The notes beneath the pieces are model-generated. The model did not search any database. It was not told the origin of the DNA and saw nothing but the letters and a program-made list of their open reading frames with translations. 5,404 bases of DNA. It comes from GCA-965745 sp046704525. GTDB lineage: Archaea; Thermoplasmatota; Thermoplasmata; Thermoplasmatales; Thermoplasmataceae. The position numbers were made by a program, and so were the translations under genes. Positions 1 to 5,404 of the stretch are shown here, one piece after another (within the stretch, counting starts at the first letter, position 1; each line of letters opens with the position of its first letter). The stretch is from the NCBI GenBank assembly GCA_046704525.1, contig JBJKRS010000125.1, positions 1 to 5,404 of the forward strand. The letters run 5' to 3'.

Positions 1-2
1 AT

Positions 3-1070
3 GAGCTTGACTCCATGGGGATCAGCCACAGGAGGGTCGGAAAGACTGGAATTGTGGCTGAGATACGTGGAGATTCCGATGGCCCGACAGTTGCAATCAG
101 GGCTGACATGGATGCCCTCCCCGTCCATGAGAATAACGAACTGGATTTCAAGTCCAAGAATGAGGGCGTAATGCATGCCTGTGGACATGACCTTCATGTT
201 GCTTGTGCAATGGGGGTAGCCAGAGCACTTAAATTAAGTGGGGAGCCAAAAAAAGGTTCTGTGAGATTTTTGTTCCAGGCGGCTGAAGAAGTTGCTCCGG
301 GAGGGGCTATTGAGATTATCGAGGACGGTGCGGTGGAAGGGGTTGATTACATCATAGGCCAGCACACACACCCCAGGATGGCAGCAGGTACTGTCGGGGT
401 TTACCCTGATGTCATGATGGCTAACACAGAAGACTTCAGAATTAAACTCAGGGCAAAAGGAGGACATGCAGCATACCCGCAGGAAACCACAAACCTAGTC
501 GTCATAGCATCACAATACATTGACACTGCACAATCCATCATATCCACGAGAAAGGACCCTTTTGATCCTGCAGTGGTGTCTTTCTGCACAATACACGGAG
601 GAGATAAGGAAAATGTTGTACCATCAGAGCTGGAGATCGGAGGGACAGTCCGCACGCTTTCCCTGATTACAAGAGATAAGATCAGGAAGGAAATGAAGCG
701 CCTGCTGGACGGTTTGTGCAGCGCATTCGGGGCTGAAGGCTCAATTGAATTCCAGGATGGTTTCCCGGTGCTGAGGAATGACAGAGAAGTCACAGAAGTC
801 GTTGAAGCGGTCGCCATTGACCTGCTCGGAAGAGGCAATGTAAAGCACCCTCTTCCCGATCTAGGTGGGGAGGATTTCGCCTACTTCACTCAAAAGGTTC
901 CGGGGTCTTATTATTACCTTGGAGTCGGGAGGGAGATGAACAATGAGGAAAACATATGGCACAGCCCTACGTTCTTTATCGATGAGAAGGCACTGGAATA
1001 TGGGACCGAAATTTTGCTGAACACTGCAATGTCACTGATCAAAAAGGGGACTCTCAAGGAGGAAATGTAA
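3..1070 (+). CDS. M20-family (M20D-like) metal-dependent amidohydrolase / N-acyl-amino-acid hydrolase or carboxypeptidase, 5' end missing
   Basis: Probable cytosolic binuclear metallohydrolase that cleaves the amide bond of N-acyl amino acids or short peptides. The reading frame is open to the left edge, and the residues before the ATG at 15 (ELDS-MGI...) already match the family, so the gene starts outside the window; about 40 N-terminal residues are missing relative to the usual ~390. Numbering from the ATG at 15, the family motifs appear in order: ADMDALPV (30-37), HACGHD (54-59, metal ligands C56 and H58), AAEE (89-92, ligand and general-base glutamates), GQHTHP (115-120, ligand H117), the dimerisation-domain GGHAAYP (149-155), NVVP (200-203), GGEDFAYF (284-291) and WHSP (315-318, last ligand H316). 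Both catalytic and lid domains therefore look intact. The cysteine in HACGHD points to the M20D aminoacylase/IAA-amino-acid hydrolase branch. The exact substrate cannot be read from sequence. The stop codon abuts the start of the M24 gene, so the two share an mRNA. Confidence 0.93.
   Translation, partial: ELDSMGISHRRVGKTGIVAEIRGDSDGPTVAIRADMDALPVHENNELDFKSKNEGVMHACGHDLHVACAMGVARALKLSGEPKKGSVRFLFQAAEEVAPGGAIEIIEDGAVEGVDYIIGQHTHPRMAAGTVGVYPDVMMANTEDFRIKLRAKGGHAAYPQETTNLVVIASQYIDTAQSIISTRKDPFDPAVVSFCTIHGGDKENVVPSELEIGGTVRTLSLITRDKIRKEMKRLLDGLCSAFGAEGSIEFQDGFPVLRNDREVTEVVEAVAIDLLGRGNVKHPLPDLGGEDFAYFTQKVPGSYYYLGVGREMNNEENIWHSPTFFIDEKALEYGTEILLNTAMSLIKKGTLKEEM
1056..1062 (+). promoter_or_regulatory. 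Shine-Dalgarno site for the M24 gene
   Basis: AAGGAGG lies inside the last codons of the M20 gene, 8 bases before the ATG at 1071. It is a strong match to the archaeal anti-Shine-Dalgarno sequence. With the TAA-ATG junction having no gap, it fixes the M24 start and implies translation from the shared transcript. Confidence 0.8.
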
Positions 1071-2264
1071 ATGCATAAGTTTCCAAAACAGGAATATGAG
1101 AATAGAATAGAAAGACTGAAGCAAGTTATGGAGAAAAACAGTGTTGAATCCGTATATCTGTCATCCGGGATATCTTTCCAGTATTTCACAGGATTCGGAT
1201 ATCTCGCCACCGAAAGGCCGGCATGCATGGTGATTACGAAGAGTGGGGATATCACATTCATGGGACCTTCTGTCGAAAAGGAACACATTGCTAGCCAATC
1301 TGACTTGGTAACTGATGTTAAAACATATCTTGACTATCCTGGAGAGGAACACCCTGCCTCGCTCTTTGCCAAATGGATAAAACAGTTAGAGCTGCCAGAG
1401 AACATGGGGGTTGAAAGTAGAGAATTCTACCCCTCTTACTATGGTTACGAAGGACCCGAGATGAGGGAAGCACTTCCGGGAATGACGCTTAAGCCAATGG
1501 GAAGGGAAATTTACGAGTTAAGGAGGATAAAGAGCGGGAATGAAATTGAAGCAATCAGGGAAACCATAAAATGGGGGAATCTGGCCCATACATACCTCCA
1601 GGATCTTTCCGAAGATGGCAAATATGAATTTGAAGTGTCGGTGGAAGCTTCTCTCAAGGCATCCATTGCGCTGAAACGCACTCTTGGCAAGAGCTACATG
1701 CAAAAGAGGTTCTTGAGCACTCCAGTAGAAGCAGTGTTCATGGGCCAGGTTGGTGACCACTCTTCTTATCCGCATTCAATAAGCGTGGACAGGCCCATGA
1801 GGCGTGGGGATATTCTGGGGACTTGGGCCTACTCCGATATCGAAGGCTATTTCTCGGAGCTTGAAAGGAACATGTTCCTTGGTGAACCTTCTGATGAATT
1901 GAGGAGGTACCATCAGCTGCTTCTGGGATTGCAGCAGACTGCATTTGATTCAATCAAGCCGGGGGCACTGTGCTCAGACGTGGATAAAGCAGTTCAAAAA
2001 TATGCCAAGGAGCACGACGTATTCCAGTATCTCAGGCATCACTCTGGCCACAACATAGGACTTGATATGCATGAAGCCCCATTCCTGGATGTGGGTGATG
2101 ACACACCTTTGGAACCAGGCATGGTTTTCAGTGTAGAACCCGGGTTGTACGTCCCTGGCCTTGGTGGTTTCAGGCATTCGGACACGGTGGTAATGAAAGA
2201 AGATGGGCCGGAGATCATGACATATTATCCAAGGGACACTGATGAGTTGATAATTGGAAGGTAG
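1071..2264 (+). CDS. M24-family protein (Xaa-Pro peptidase/creatinase 'pita-bread' fold) with atypical, creatinase-like active site
   Basis: Complete 397-aa protein of the M24 family: a creatinase-type N-terminal domain (about residues 8-145) followed by the pita-bread catalytic domain (about 155-390). Family landmarks are RRIKSGNEI (151-159), RRGDIL (244-249), SGHNIGLDMHEAP (325-337), LEPGMVFSVEPGLYVPG (347-363) and GGFRHSD (365-371). By ungapped comparison with prolidase-type sequences from memory, the five metal ligands D, D, H, E, E correspond here to W252, E263, H327, E356 and S370, so three of five are changed. The GYFSELER segment (259-266) instead resembles the LER motif of creatinase, and H230 in GDHSSYP falls where creatinase has its catalytic histidine. 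A metal-independent amide or amidine hydrolase is thus more likely than a true Xaa-Pro dipeptidase, although automatic annotation would probably say the latter. Length is normal. It starts directly after the M20 stop codon behind a strong ribosome site. Confidence 0.93.
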   Translation: MHKFPKQEYENRIERLKQVMEKNSVESVYLSSGISFQYFTGFGYLATERPACMVITKSGDITFMGPSVEKEHIASQSDLVTDVKTYLDYPGEEHPASLFAKWIKQLELPENMGVESREFYPSYYGYEGPEMREALPGMTLKPMGREIYELRRIKSGNEIEAIRETIKWGNLAHTYLQDLSEDGKYEFEVSVEASLKASIALKRTLGKSYMQKRFLSTPVEAVFMGQVGDHSSYPHSISVDRPMRRGDILGTWAYSDIEGYFSELERNMFLGEPSDELRRYHQLLLGLQQTAFDSIKPGALCSDVDKAVQKYAKEHDVFQYLRHHSGHNIGLDMHEAPFLDVGDDTPLEPGMVFSVEPGLYVPGLGGFRHSDTVVMKEDGPEIMTYYPRDTDELIIGR

Positions 2265-2323
2265 GAAACCAGAAGTTCATGAAACAGTGTGCCCTTAAAC
2301 AGGAGTGGAATGAAACACCATCA
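2265..2323. other. Convergent intergenic gap
   Basis: These 59 bases separate the ends of the M24 gene (+) and the 214-aa gene (-). No hairpin followed by a T-run is visible on either strand, so where the two converging transcripts end is not clear. Confidence 0.6.
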
Positions 2324-2968
2324 TTATCTGAGATCCCGGTTGTTTATCTTTGATGTTACCTGGCTTGTGAGGTCTTCAAAGTCTGAAAACTCTGACAATC
2401 TCACCAATTTAGCTTCAAAATAGGGCTGAAGCATGGAGGTGAGAGTTACGCCTCTTCTCTTCATTAGAAATACCTCGGATGACGCATGTTTCGGAATGCT
2501 GTTTTGAGCATTTAGCAAATAACAAAGCTCTACGTATTCGCCACCCCTAGTTTCTTCCTTAAACCTGATTATGAAATTAATTTCCGATAAGTCTGCTAGG
2601 AACTGGAACAACCCTCCCTCCGACGATACGGGCTTCTTCTCCATGCCATTTGCATCTTCAGAAAAACCTTGTTCCACTAGGTAATTTTGCAGGGAATTGC
2701 CGACGTCATTGCTCCAAGGAATGGTATCTATCATCTCTAGGTCTGTTGGACCACCTGCTGACTCTGGCGCGAACACATAGAAAGTGAGAGTCAAACCATC
2801 TTCCCTCTCAACGAGTATCCGCCGCCTCCCCGTTACGTAGAGGTCCAGCCGGTCGAGAAGCATAGCATAATGTGAGGATTCCACGTAGTCACGTGCTATG
2901 ACCTCCTGGAGATCATAAAGCAGTTCTTTGGTATCGTGATCATAGCTTCCAAGCAAAAGTAGAAACAT
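2324..2968 (-). CDS. Uncharacterised 214-aa protein, possible Rossmann-like (TIR/SLOG/NDT-like) fold
   Basis: Not a family I can name. The soluble, acidic protein has no signal peptide or membrane segment. It begins with a hydrophobic strand and turn, FLLLLGSYDHDT (2-13), then a helix to about 26. It continues with strands near 50-66 (RILVE, LTFYVF), a polar stretch rich in E, S and G (68-118), and then DLSEINFIIRF (126-136) leading into GGEYVELCYLL (142-152). A short strand EVFLM (165-169) and a final strand plus helix, AKLVRL then FEDLTSQVTSKI (186-208), close it. This order, with an early strand-GSY turn and a late strand-loop-GG-x3-E-helix, resembles small nucleotide-processing Rossmannoids such as nucleoside deoxyribosyltransferase-, TIR- or SLOG-like proteins. 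E147 would be the candidate key residue. That is inference from pattern only. A GAGG lies 3 bases before the ATG, which is closer than ideal. The gene is convergent with the M24 gene and appears transcribed on its own. Confidence 0.75.
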   Translation of the reverse strand: MFLLLLGSYDHDTKELLYDLQEVIARDYVESSHYAMLLDRLDLYVTGRRRILVEREDGLTLTFYVFAPESAGGPTDLEMIDTIPWSNDVGNSLQNYLVEQGFSEDANGMEKKPVSSEGGLFQFLADLSEINFIIRFKEETRGGEYVELCYLLNAQNSIPKHASSEVFLMKRRGVTLTSMLQPYFEAKLVRLSEFSDFEDLTSQVTSKINNRDLR

Positions 2969-3004
2969 CTTCCTCAGTCCATCTTTTCAGAGCATGGAGT
3001 GTGC

Positions 3005-3012
3005 ATTAAATT
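3005..3012 (-). promoter_or_regulatory. Candidate TATA box for the 214-aa gene
   Basis: On the minus strand this reads AATTTAAT, centred about 40 bases before the ATG at 2968. A start site about 26 bases downstream would give a leader of roughly 14 bases that includes the GAGG motif. AT-rich octamers are common, so this is tentative. Confidence 0.3.
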
Positions 3013-3253
3013 CCCCTGGCACCAGCTGGTCGCAATAAGCAAACCCCTCCCAATTCCTCTTCATTCCCAGTTTGCTCATCAGACTAACTTCTTAAATTTG
3101 TGCTTAACCATTTGCTTTAGATCATGGGGGGCACTTCCCCTCTGATAGTGCACTTCAGAATCACAAGACTTCATTTTGCAGCTCACAAAGTTCCCGGCAT
3201 GGCATGTATAACTGGAATCAAGTCGGAACTAATTTGTTTTCTTCCTAGCCATG

Positions 3254-3281
3254 AAAATGAGAAAACGCAAAGAACCAAAAA
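3254..3281 (-). terminator. Possible T-tract terminator of the winged-helix gene
   Basis: Read on the minus strand, this stretch has four closely spaced T-runs (5, 3, 4 and 4 bases) about 70-95 bases past the stop codon of the winged-helix gene. Archaeal RNA polymerase commonly terminates at clustered T-tracts without a hairpin. Position and composition are the only evidence. Confidence 0.25.
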
Positions 3282-3348
3282 CATGGCTCTATCTCTAAGG
3301 CAGGTGCTTTGACTCGTCCTTTAGAACTGGTTTGCTGGCTGCACCAGA

Positions 3349-3621
3349 TCAGTTTACCAGAACAACTATCCTTCTTTTGACCTGCTCGTCACCAGTCAAC
3401 CTGTATAGGTTGCCTCTCCTTTCTATGATATTCCTGTCAAGCAAGTATTTCAGATGAAAACTGACCGTATTGGGATTTACTCTGATCGAATACTCCTCAT
3501 CGAGGTATTTCACTATCTGCGACCAGCTCAGCTCAGAGTGCTTGGTCAGCATCTTTAGTATGAAAAGGCGTTTCTCGTTGCTTATTGCCGCTCCTATTGA
3601 AGAAACTTCCACATGTGTCAT
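3349..3621 (-). CDS. Small winged helix-turn-helix (ArsR-like) transcriptional regulator
   Basis: 90-aa single-domain DNA-binding protein. Residues 14-28 (SNEKRLFILKMLTKH) form the first core helix with the 'R-x2-IL-x-ML' pattern typical of ArsR-like winged helices. Residues 32-44 form the second helix and NPNTVSFHLKYLLDRN (49-64) the recognition helix, resembling the S/N-x-x-T-V-S-x-H-L-x-x-L core of the family. IIERRGNLYRLT (65-76) is the beta-hairpin wing. Little follows the wing, and there is no sensor domain, no metal-binding cysteine motif and no membrane segment, so any ligand is unknown; it may sense nothing and act as a simple dimeric repressor or activator. There is no Shine-Dalgarno site before the ATG, but a TATA-like box lies about 24 bases upstream, implying a leaderless mRNA. 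Its target could be itself or the flanking minus-strand genes; the sequence does not decide. The ArsR/PadR-like subfamily is not resolved. Confidence 0.9.
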   Translation of the reverse strand: MTHVEVSSIGAAISNEKRLFILKMLTKHSELSWSQIVKYLDEEYSIRVNPNTVSFHLKYLLDRNIIERRGNLYRLTGDEQVKRRIVVLVN

Positions 3622-3640
3622 GGTCTAATAATCCAGTTCA

Positions 3641-3648
3641 TTTATATT
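3641..3648 (-). promoter_or_regulatory. TATA box of the winged-helix regulator gene
   Basis: AATATAAA on the minus strand, inside a very AT-rich stretch (3636-3660), is centred about 24 bases before the ATG at 3621. This matches the usual archaeal spacing between TATA box and transcription start. It places the start at or within a few bases of the start codon, in agreement with the missing ribosome site. Confidence 0.55.
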
Positions 3649-3779
3649 AATTTAATTACGCTTAACTTTTTTGTACTAAATGAATACCTACAATATCCCT
3701 GAGACTTGATCATTAGCAATGGATGAAGGGTGATTGGCGAGATATTGCCAGATACTTGCTTCACACAATTGGGAGTGTT

Positions 3780-4691
3780 CTAGAGTATCTGTTTGCCATC
3801 CCTCAACAGTTCCGCATAATACACAAAGAAGGTTGACCAGCTCTCCCTGAGGCTGACATAATCTCCCCTCTTAGTTCCTCCCTCGACGAACCTGTCTTCC
3901 AGTATCCTGAAAATATCATCCTTGACACGCTGGACCTTGTCGAAATCAACTTCATTTCTGGATTCATCAATCGAGCAGAGGCCATACAGGACAAATGAAT
4001 TGAACGACGTCTCGTCAATGGACCTTTTGACAAAGCCGTCCGGGAGATAGTCATTCAGCAAAGAGTAGTCGTAATCTGTTGCAAGCATATTGATAGCATA
4101 CAATCTGGTGCCAAAGGTTGAGCAGAAATCATGGGGGTGCATGTAACCTCTCCCCTTATGCACTGGCTCATTCTCGGGCTTGACAAGCGTCGTGTCCGAA
4201 TCGACCCAATGTCCTAGGAAGCGTGTATCTTCCCCCCTATATCTCAACCCTATAGATAGTATGGCAGCTTTCCAGTAGGTATTGGAGTATTCCCTGGCAT
4301 CGTGTTTCGGATTTCCCTTGAAATAATCAACAAGATATCGTCTGGAGTAGCTTTCGATTCTTGAAAGCTCATCGTCTTCAGCCTTCTTGAGGTACTGGTT
4401 CAGGGCCAAAACCTGGAAAATTGCATCGTAGGACTTTATCGGCTCACTGTTGCTCTTGAACCATTCGAATCGTCTCTTCACATAATCTAGAGCAAATTCA
4501 GCGTTCTCACGACAGTTGTCGAAGTTCTCATCACGGCTCCACACATACACTGCCTGCAAAGTGTCATGCAGATCTTCACGCGGCTCATCCCCCTCATTCA
4601 GTACCCATGGGCAGACGGTTCCCCTGATATCACTTTCATCCTCAACCTGGCATTTCTTCAAGAACTCGGCCGATTTTCTATAGTCAAACAT
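3780..4691 (-). CDS. Uncharacterised 303-aa all-alpha protein, possible alpha/alpha-toroid
   Basis: I do not recognise the family. The protein is acidic, rich in aromatic residues (many Y, F, W), soluble, and without signal peptide or membrane spans. It reads as successive amphipathic helix pairs: about 40-52 (DLHDTLQAVYVWS), 60-78, 86-103 (SYDAIFQVLALNQYL), 108-124, 135-150 (YSNTYWKAAILSIGL), 188-204 (DFCSTFGTRLYAINML), 228-241 (SFNSFVLYGLCSI), 251-268, and 281-297. Such an array is typical of (alpha/alpha)n toroids, a fold used by glycoside hydrolases, lyases and terpene-cyclase-like proteins. The central HPHDF motif (185-189) and D43/T44 are candidate functional residues, but no catalytic signature is certain. 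The gene starts 31 bases after the pcp stop with GGGTG seven bases before the ATG, so it is probably co-transcribed with pcp. Whether it works on the same substrates is unknown. Confidence 0.85.
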   Translation of the reverse strand: MFDYRKSAEFLKKCQVEDESDIRGTVCPWVLNEGDEPREDLHDTLQAVYVWSRDENFDNCRENAEFALDYVKRRFEWFKSNSEPIKSYDAIFQVLALNQYLKKAEDDELSRIESYSRRYLVDYFKGNPKHDAREYSNTYWKAAILSIGLRYRGEDTRFLGHWVDSDTTLVKPENEPVHKGRGYMHPHDFCSTFGTRLYAINMLATDYDYSLLNDYLPDGFVKRSIDETSFNSFVLYGLCSIDESRNEVDFDKVQRVKDDIFRILEDRFVEGGTKRGDYVSLRESWSTFFVYYAELLRDGKQIL

Positions 4692-4698
4692 TCGGATA

Positions 4699-4703
4699 CA
4701 CCC
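4699..4703 (-). promoter_or_regulatory. Weak Shine-Dalgarno site for the 303-aa gene
   Basis: GGGTG on the minus strand ends seven bases before the ATG at 4691; its GGTG matches part of the archaeal consensus GGAGGTGAT. It supports this start and internal translation from the pcp transcript. Confidence 0.4.
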
Positions 4704-4722
4704 AGTTGGCTCAAAGAATGGC

Positions 4723-5382
4723 CTATTGGCTTACCGGGCTTGCTTTCCTTGCATCCTGGCCCAGTTCGTGATTAACAGCCCGGCGAACCGCATTAACCAG
4801 CATCTCAATTGTCATGCTTGGGTAAGACCTTTCTTTGTGGCTTACTGCCAGTTCCGTGTCGCATGGTATATGGACAAAACCACCTTTGATGCCTCTCTTC
4901 TTTGATTCCCTGATGATGACAAACATTGCGTAATTGCAGAGGTACGCACCGGCTGTCATGCTGATCTCAGATGGTATGGCCTGATCTCCGAGCAGTTTGT
5001 TAAGACCTTCCACATCAAGAAGGGAGAACATGCCGTCTGGCTGGCTTTCATCAATCCTGCCTCCTGTCGCAATATTGCCTTCGTTATCTGGGGATGGGGA
5101 GTACTTGTAGTTGGCTGCTATCTTTTCAAGGGAGATGACAGATCTTCCTGGGGCCAATCCAAGTCCGATTATCAGATCAGGCTGAACGTCTTCTATGTAC
5201 TTGACCAGAGCGCTTTCGGTCTGCTTATAGGAAACTGGGAGAACTCTCCCGAAAATTTCTGCATCTCCCTCTACTTCATTATTCAGTGCTTCTGCCACTT
5301 TCTTTGAAGGGTTGCTTTTGAAATCCAGAAATGGCTGAAATCCAGTTACAAGGACTCTCTTGGGCATGATAATGCAAGACAT
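4723..5382 (-). CDS. pcp: Pyrrolidone-carboxylate peptidase (pyroglutamyl peptidase I, family C15)
   Basis: Cytosolic cysteine peptidase that removes N-terminal pyroglutamate from peptides. The N-terminal strand VLVTGFQPF (10-18) followed by NPS (24-26) is the family hallmark. The catalytic triad is visible: E86 in GLAPGRSVISLEKIA, C149 in SMTAGAYLCNYAMF and H171 in GGFVHIP. The E-to-C spacing of 63 residues equals that remembered for bacterial enzymes, and the C-to-H spacing of 22 is close to their 24. At 219 aa the length is usual. Two starts are possible: the ATG at 5382 (used here, with AAGGT just upstream) or the ATG at 5367, giving MPKRVLVTGF, which is closer to the usual family N-terminus. 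The segment after the active histidine (CDTELAVSHK) differs from the common PYLPEQA type, a minor divergence. The gene leads a probable two-gene operon with the 303-aa protein; its promoter lies at or beyond the right edge. Confidence 0.97.
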   Translation of the reverse strand: MSCIIMPKRVLVTGFQPFLDFKSNPSKKVAEALNNEVEGDAEIFGRVLPVSYKQTESALVKYIEDVQPDLIIGLGLAPGRSVISLEKIAANYKYSPSPDNEGNIATGGRIDESQPDGMFSLLDVEGLNKLLGDQAIPSEISMTAGAYLCNYAMFVIIRESKKRGIKGGFVHIPCDTELAVSHKERSYPSMTIEMLVNAVRRAVNHELGQDARKASPVSQ

Positions 5383-5404
5383 TCAACCTTCTTAACCCTT
5401 TCAC

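Larger units (their letters stand above)
2969..3348. other. 380-base intergenic region with no confident gene
   Basis: This is the longest gap in the window and lies between two minus-strand genes. It holds a candidate TATA box for the 214-aa gene (3005-3012) and a second, palindromic AAATTT-containing box at 3092-3099 that could serve either strand. On the minus strand there is a 30-codon ORF (2987-3079, beginning MSKLGMKRNW) whose ATG overlaps the TGA of a basic 10-codon ORF (3079-3111). On the plus strand there is a 62-codon ORF (3124-3312) with no recognisable domain. ACCAGCTGGT near 3022-3031 is a perfect 10-base palindrome. Minus-strand T-tracts at 3254-3281 may end the regulator transcript. 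I see no tRNA, tandem repeat or mobile-element remnant here. Confidence 0.5.

Noticed and set aside
15..17. ATG at 15 as the true start of the M20 gene
   Set aside because: The frame is open to the window edge and the codons before this ATG already encode family-like sequence; starting here would lose the N-terminal ~40 residues of the catalytic domain. The gene is cut by the window.
401..838. Long antisense ORFs opposite the M20 and M24 genes (also 234-467, 914-1288, 1161-1352, 1518-1775, 1738-1953, 1974-2177)
   Set aside because: They mirror strongly supported coding sequence on the plus strand, and their products are serine/cysteine-rich and lack domain motifs, as expected for frame shadows.
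1071..2264. Naming the M24 protein ectoine hydrolase or creatinase outright
   Set aside because: The metal-site loss and LER motif are shared with those enzymes, but the rest cannot be matched to either with certainty from memory, and no ectoine or creatine pathway genes are visible in the window.
2310..2423. 37-codon plus-strand ORF beginning MKHHHYLRSR with AGGAG four bases upstream
   Set aside because: Most of it lies antisense to the end of the well-formed 214-aa gene, it has no recognisable domain, and a chance AGGAG is not enough to call a gene.
3124..3312. 62-codon plus-strand ORF in the intergenic region
   Set aside because: A TTAAATTT box lies at a suitable distance (3092-3099) for a near-leaderless mRNA, and its arginine codons are all AGA/AGG, but the protein is rich in H, C and T with no domain-like pattern. 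Without conservation data it cannot be called a gene.
3736..3749. Imperfect palindrome (GGCGAGATATTGCC) in the gap between the 303-aa and regulator genes
   Set aside because: Only 10 of 14 positions are symmetric, no T-run follows on the minus strand, and it lies too far upstream of the TATA box for a clear operator.
3803..4054. 83-codon ORF on the same strand inside the 303-aa gene (and the 69-codon plus-strand ORF at 4566-4775)
   Set aside because: Both overlap well-supported coding sequence in other frames and give implausible proteins.

Overview
The window looks archaeal and fits best with an acidophilic or thermophilic lineage such as Thermoplasmatales. That placement is inferred: genes are dense, arginine is written mostly AGA/AGG with frequent ATA isoleucine, an AT-rich TATA-like box sits just upstream of a start codon that lacks a Shine-Dalgarno site (a probable leaderless transcript), and the proteins suit a peptide-scavenging heterotroph. 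Base composition is moderate (mid-40s % GC by eye). No rRNA, tRNA, CRISPR array, insertion sequence or integrase was seen.

Layout. Positions 1-2264 (+): the 3' part of an M20-family amidohydrolase, cut by the left edge, followed with no gap by a complete M24-family (Xaa-Pro peptidase/creatinase fold) protein. These two are clearly one operon. Positions 2265-2323 are a short convergent gap. Positions 2324-2968 (-): an unrecognised 214-aa protein with features of a small Rossmann-like, nucleotide-binding fold. Positions 2969-3348 hold 380 bases without a confident gene, but with a candidate promoter and small candidate ORFs. Positions 3349-3621 (-): a 90-aa single-domain winged-helix regulator with its own TATA-like box. 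Positions 3780-4691 (-): an unrecognised 303-aa, mainly alpha-helical protein that looks like an alpha/alpha toroid. Positions 4723-5382 (-): pyrrolidone-carboxylate peptidase (pcp), directly upstream of the 303-aa gene and probably co-transcribed with it.

How the genes fit together. Three of the six genes encode cytosolic hydrolases of amide or peptide bonds: M20 for N-acyl amino acids or peptides, M24 for Xaa-Pro or an unusual amide, and Pcp for N-terminal pyroglutamate. This suggests a neighbourhood for peptide and amino-acid salvage. The most notable point is that the M24 protein has lost three of the five metal ligands of true Xaa-Pro peptidases and carries a creatinase-like LER motif instead. 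It is therefore unlikely to be an ordinary metal-dependent prolidase, and together with the M20 partner it may act on a special amide or small cyclic substrate. The 214-aa and 303-aa proteins are the main unknowns. No complete new defence or mobile system is evident.
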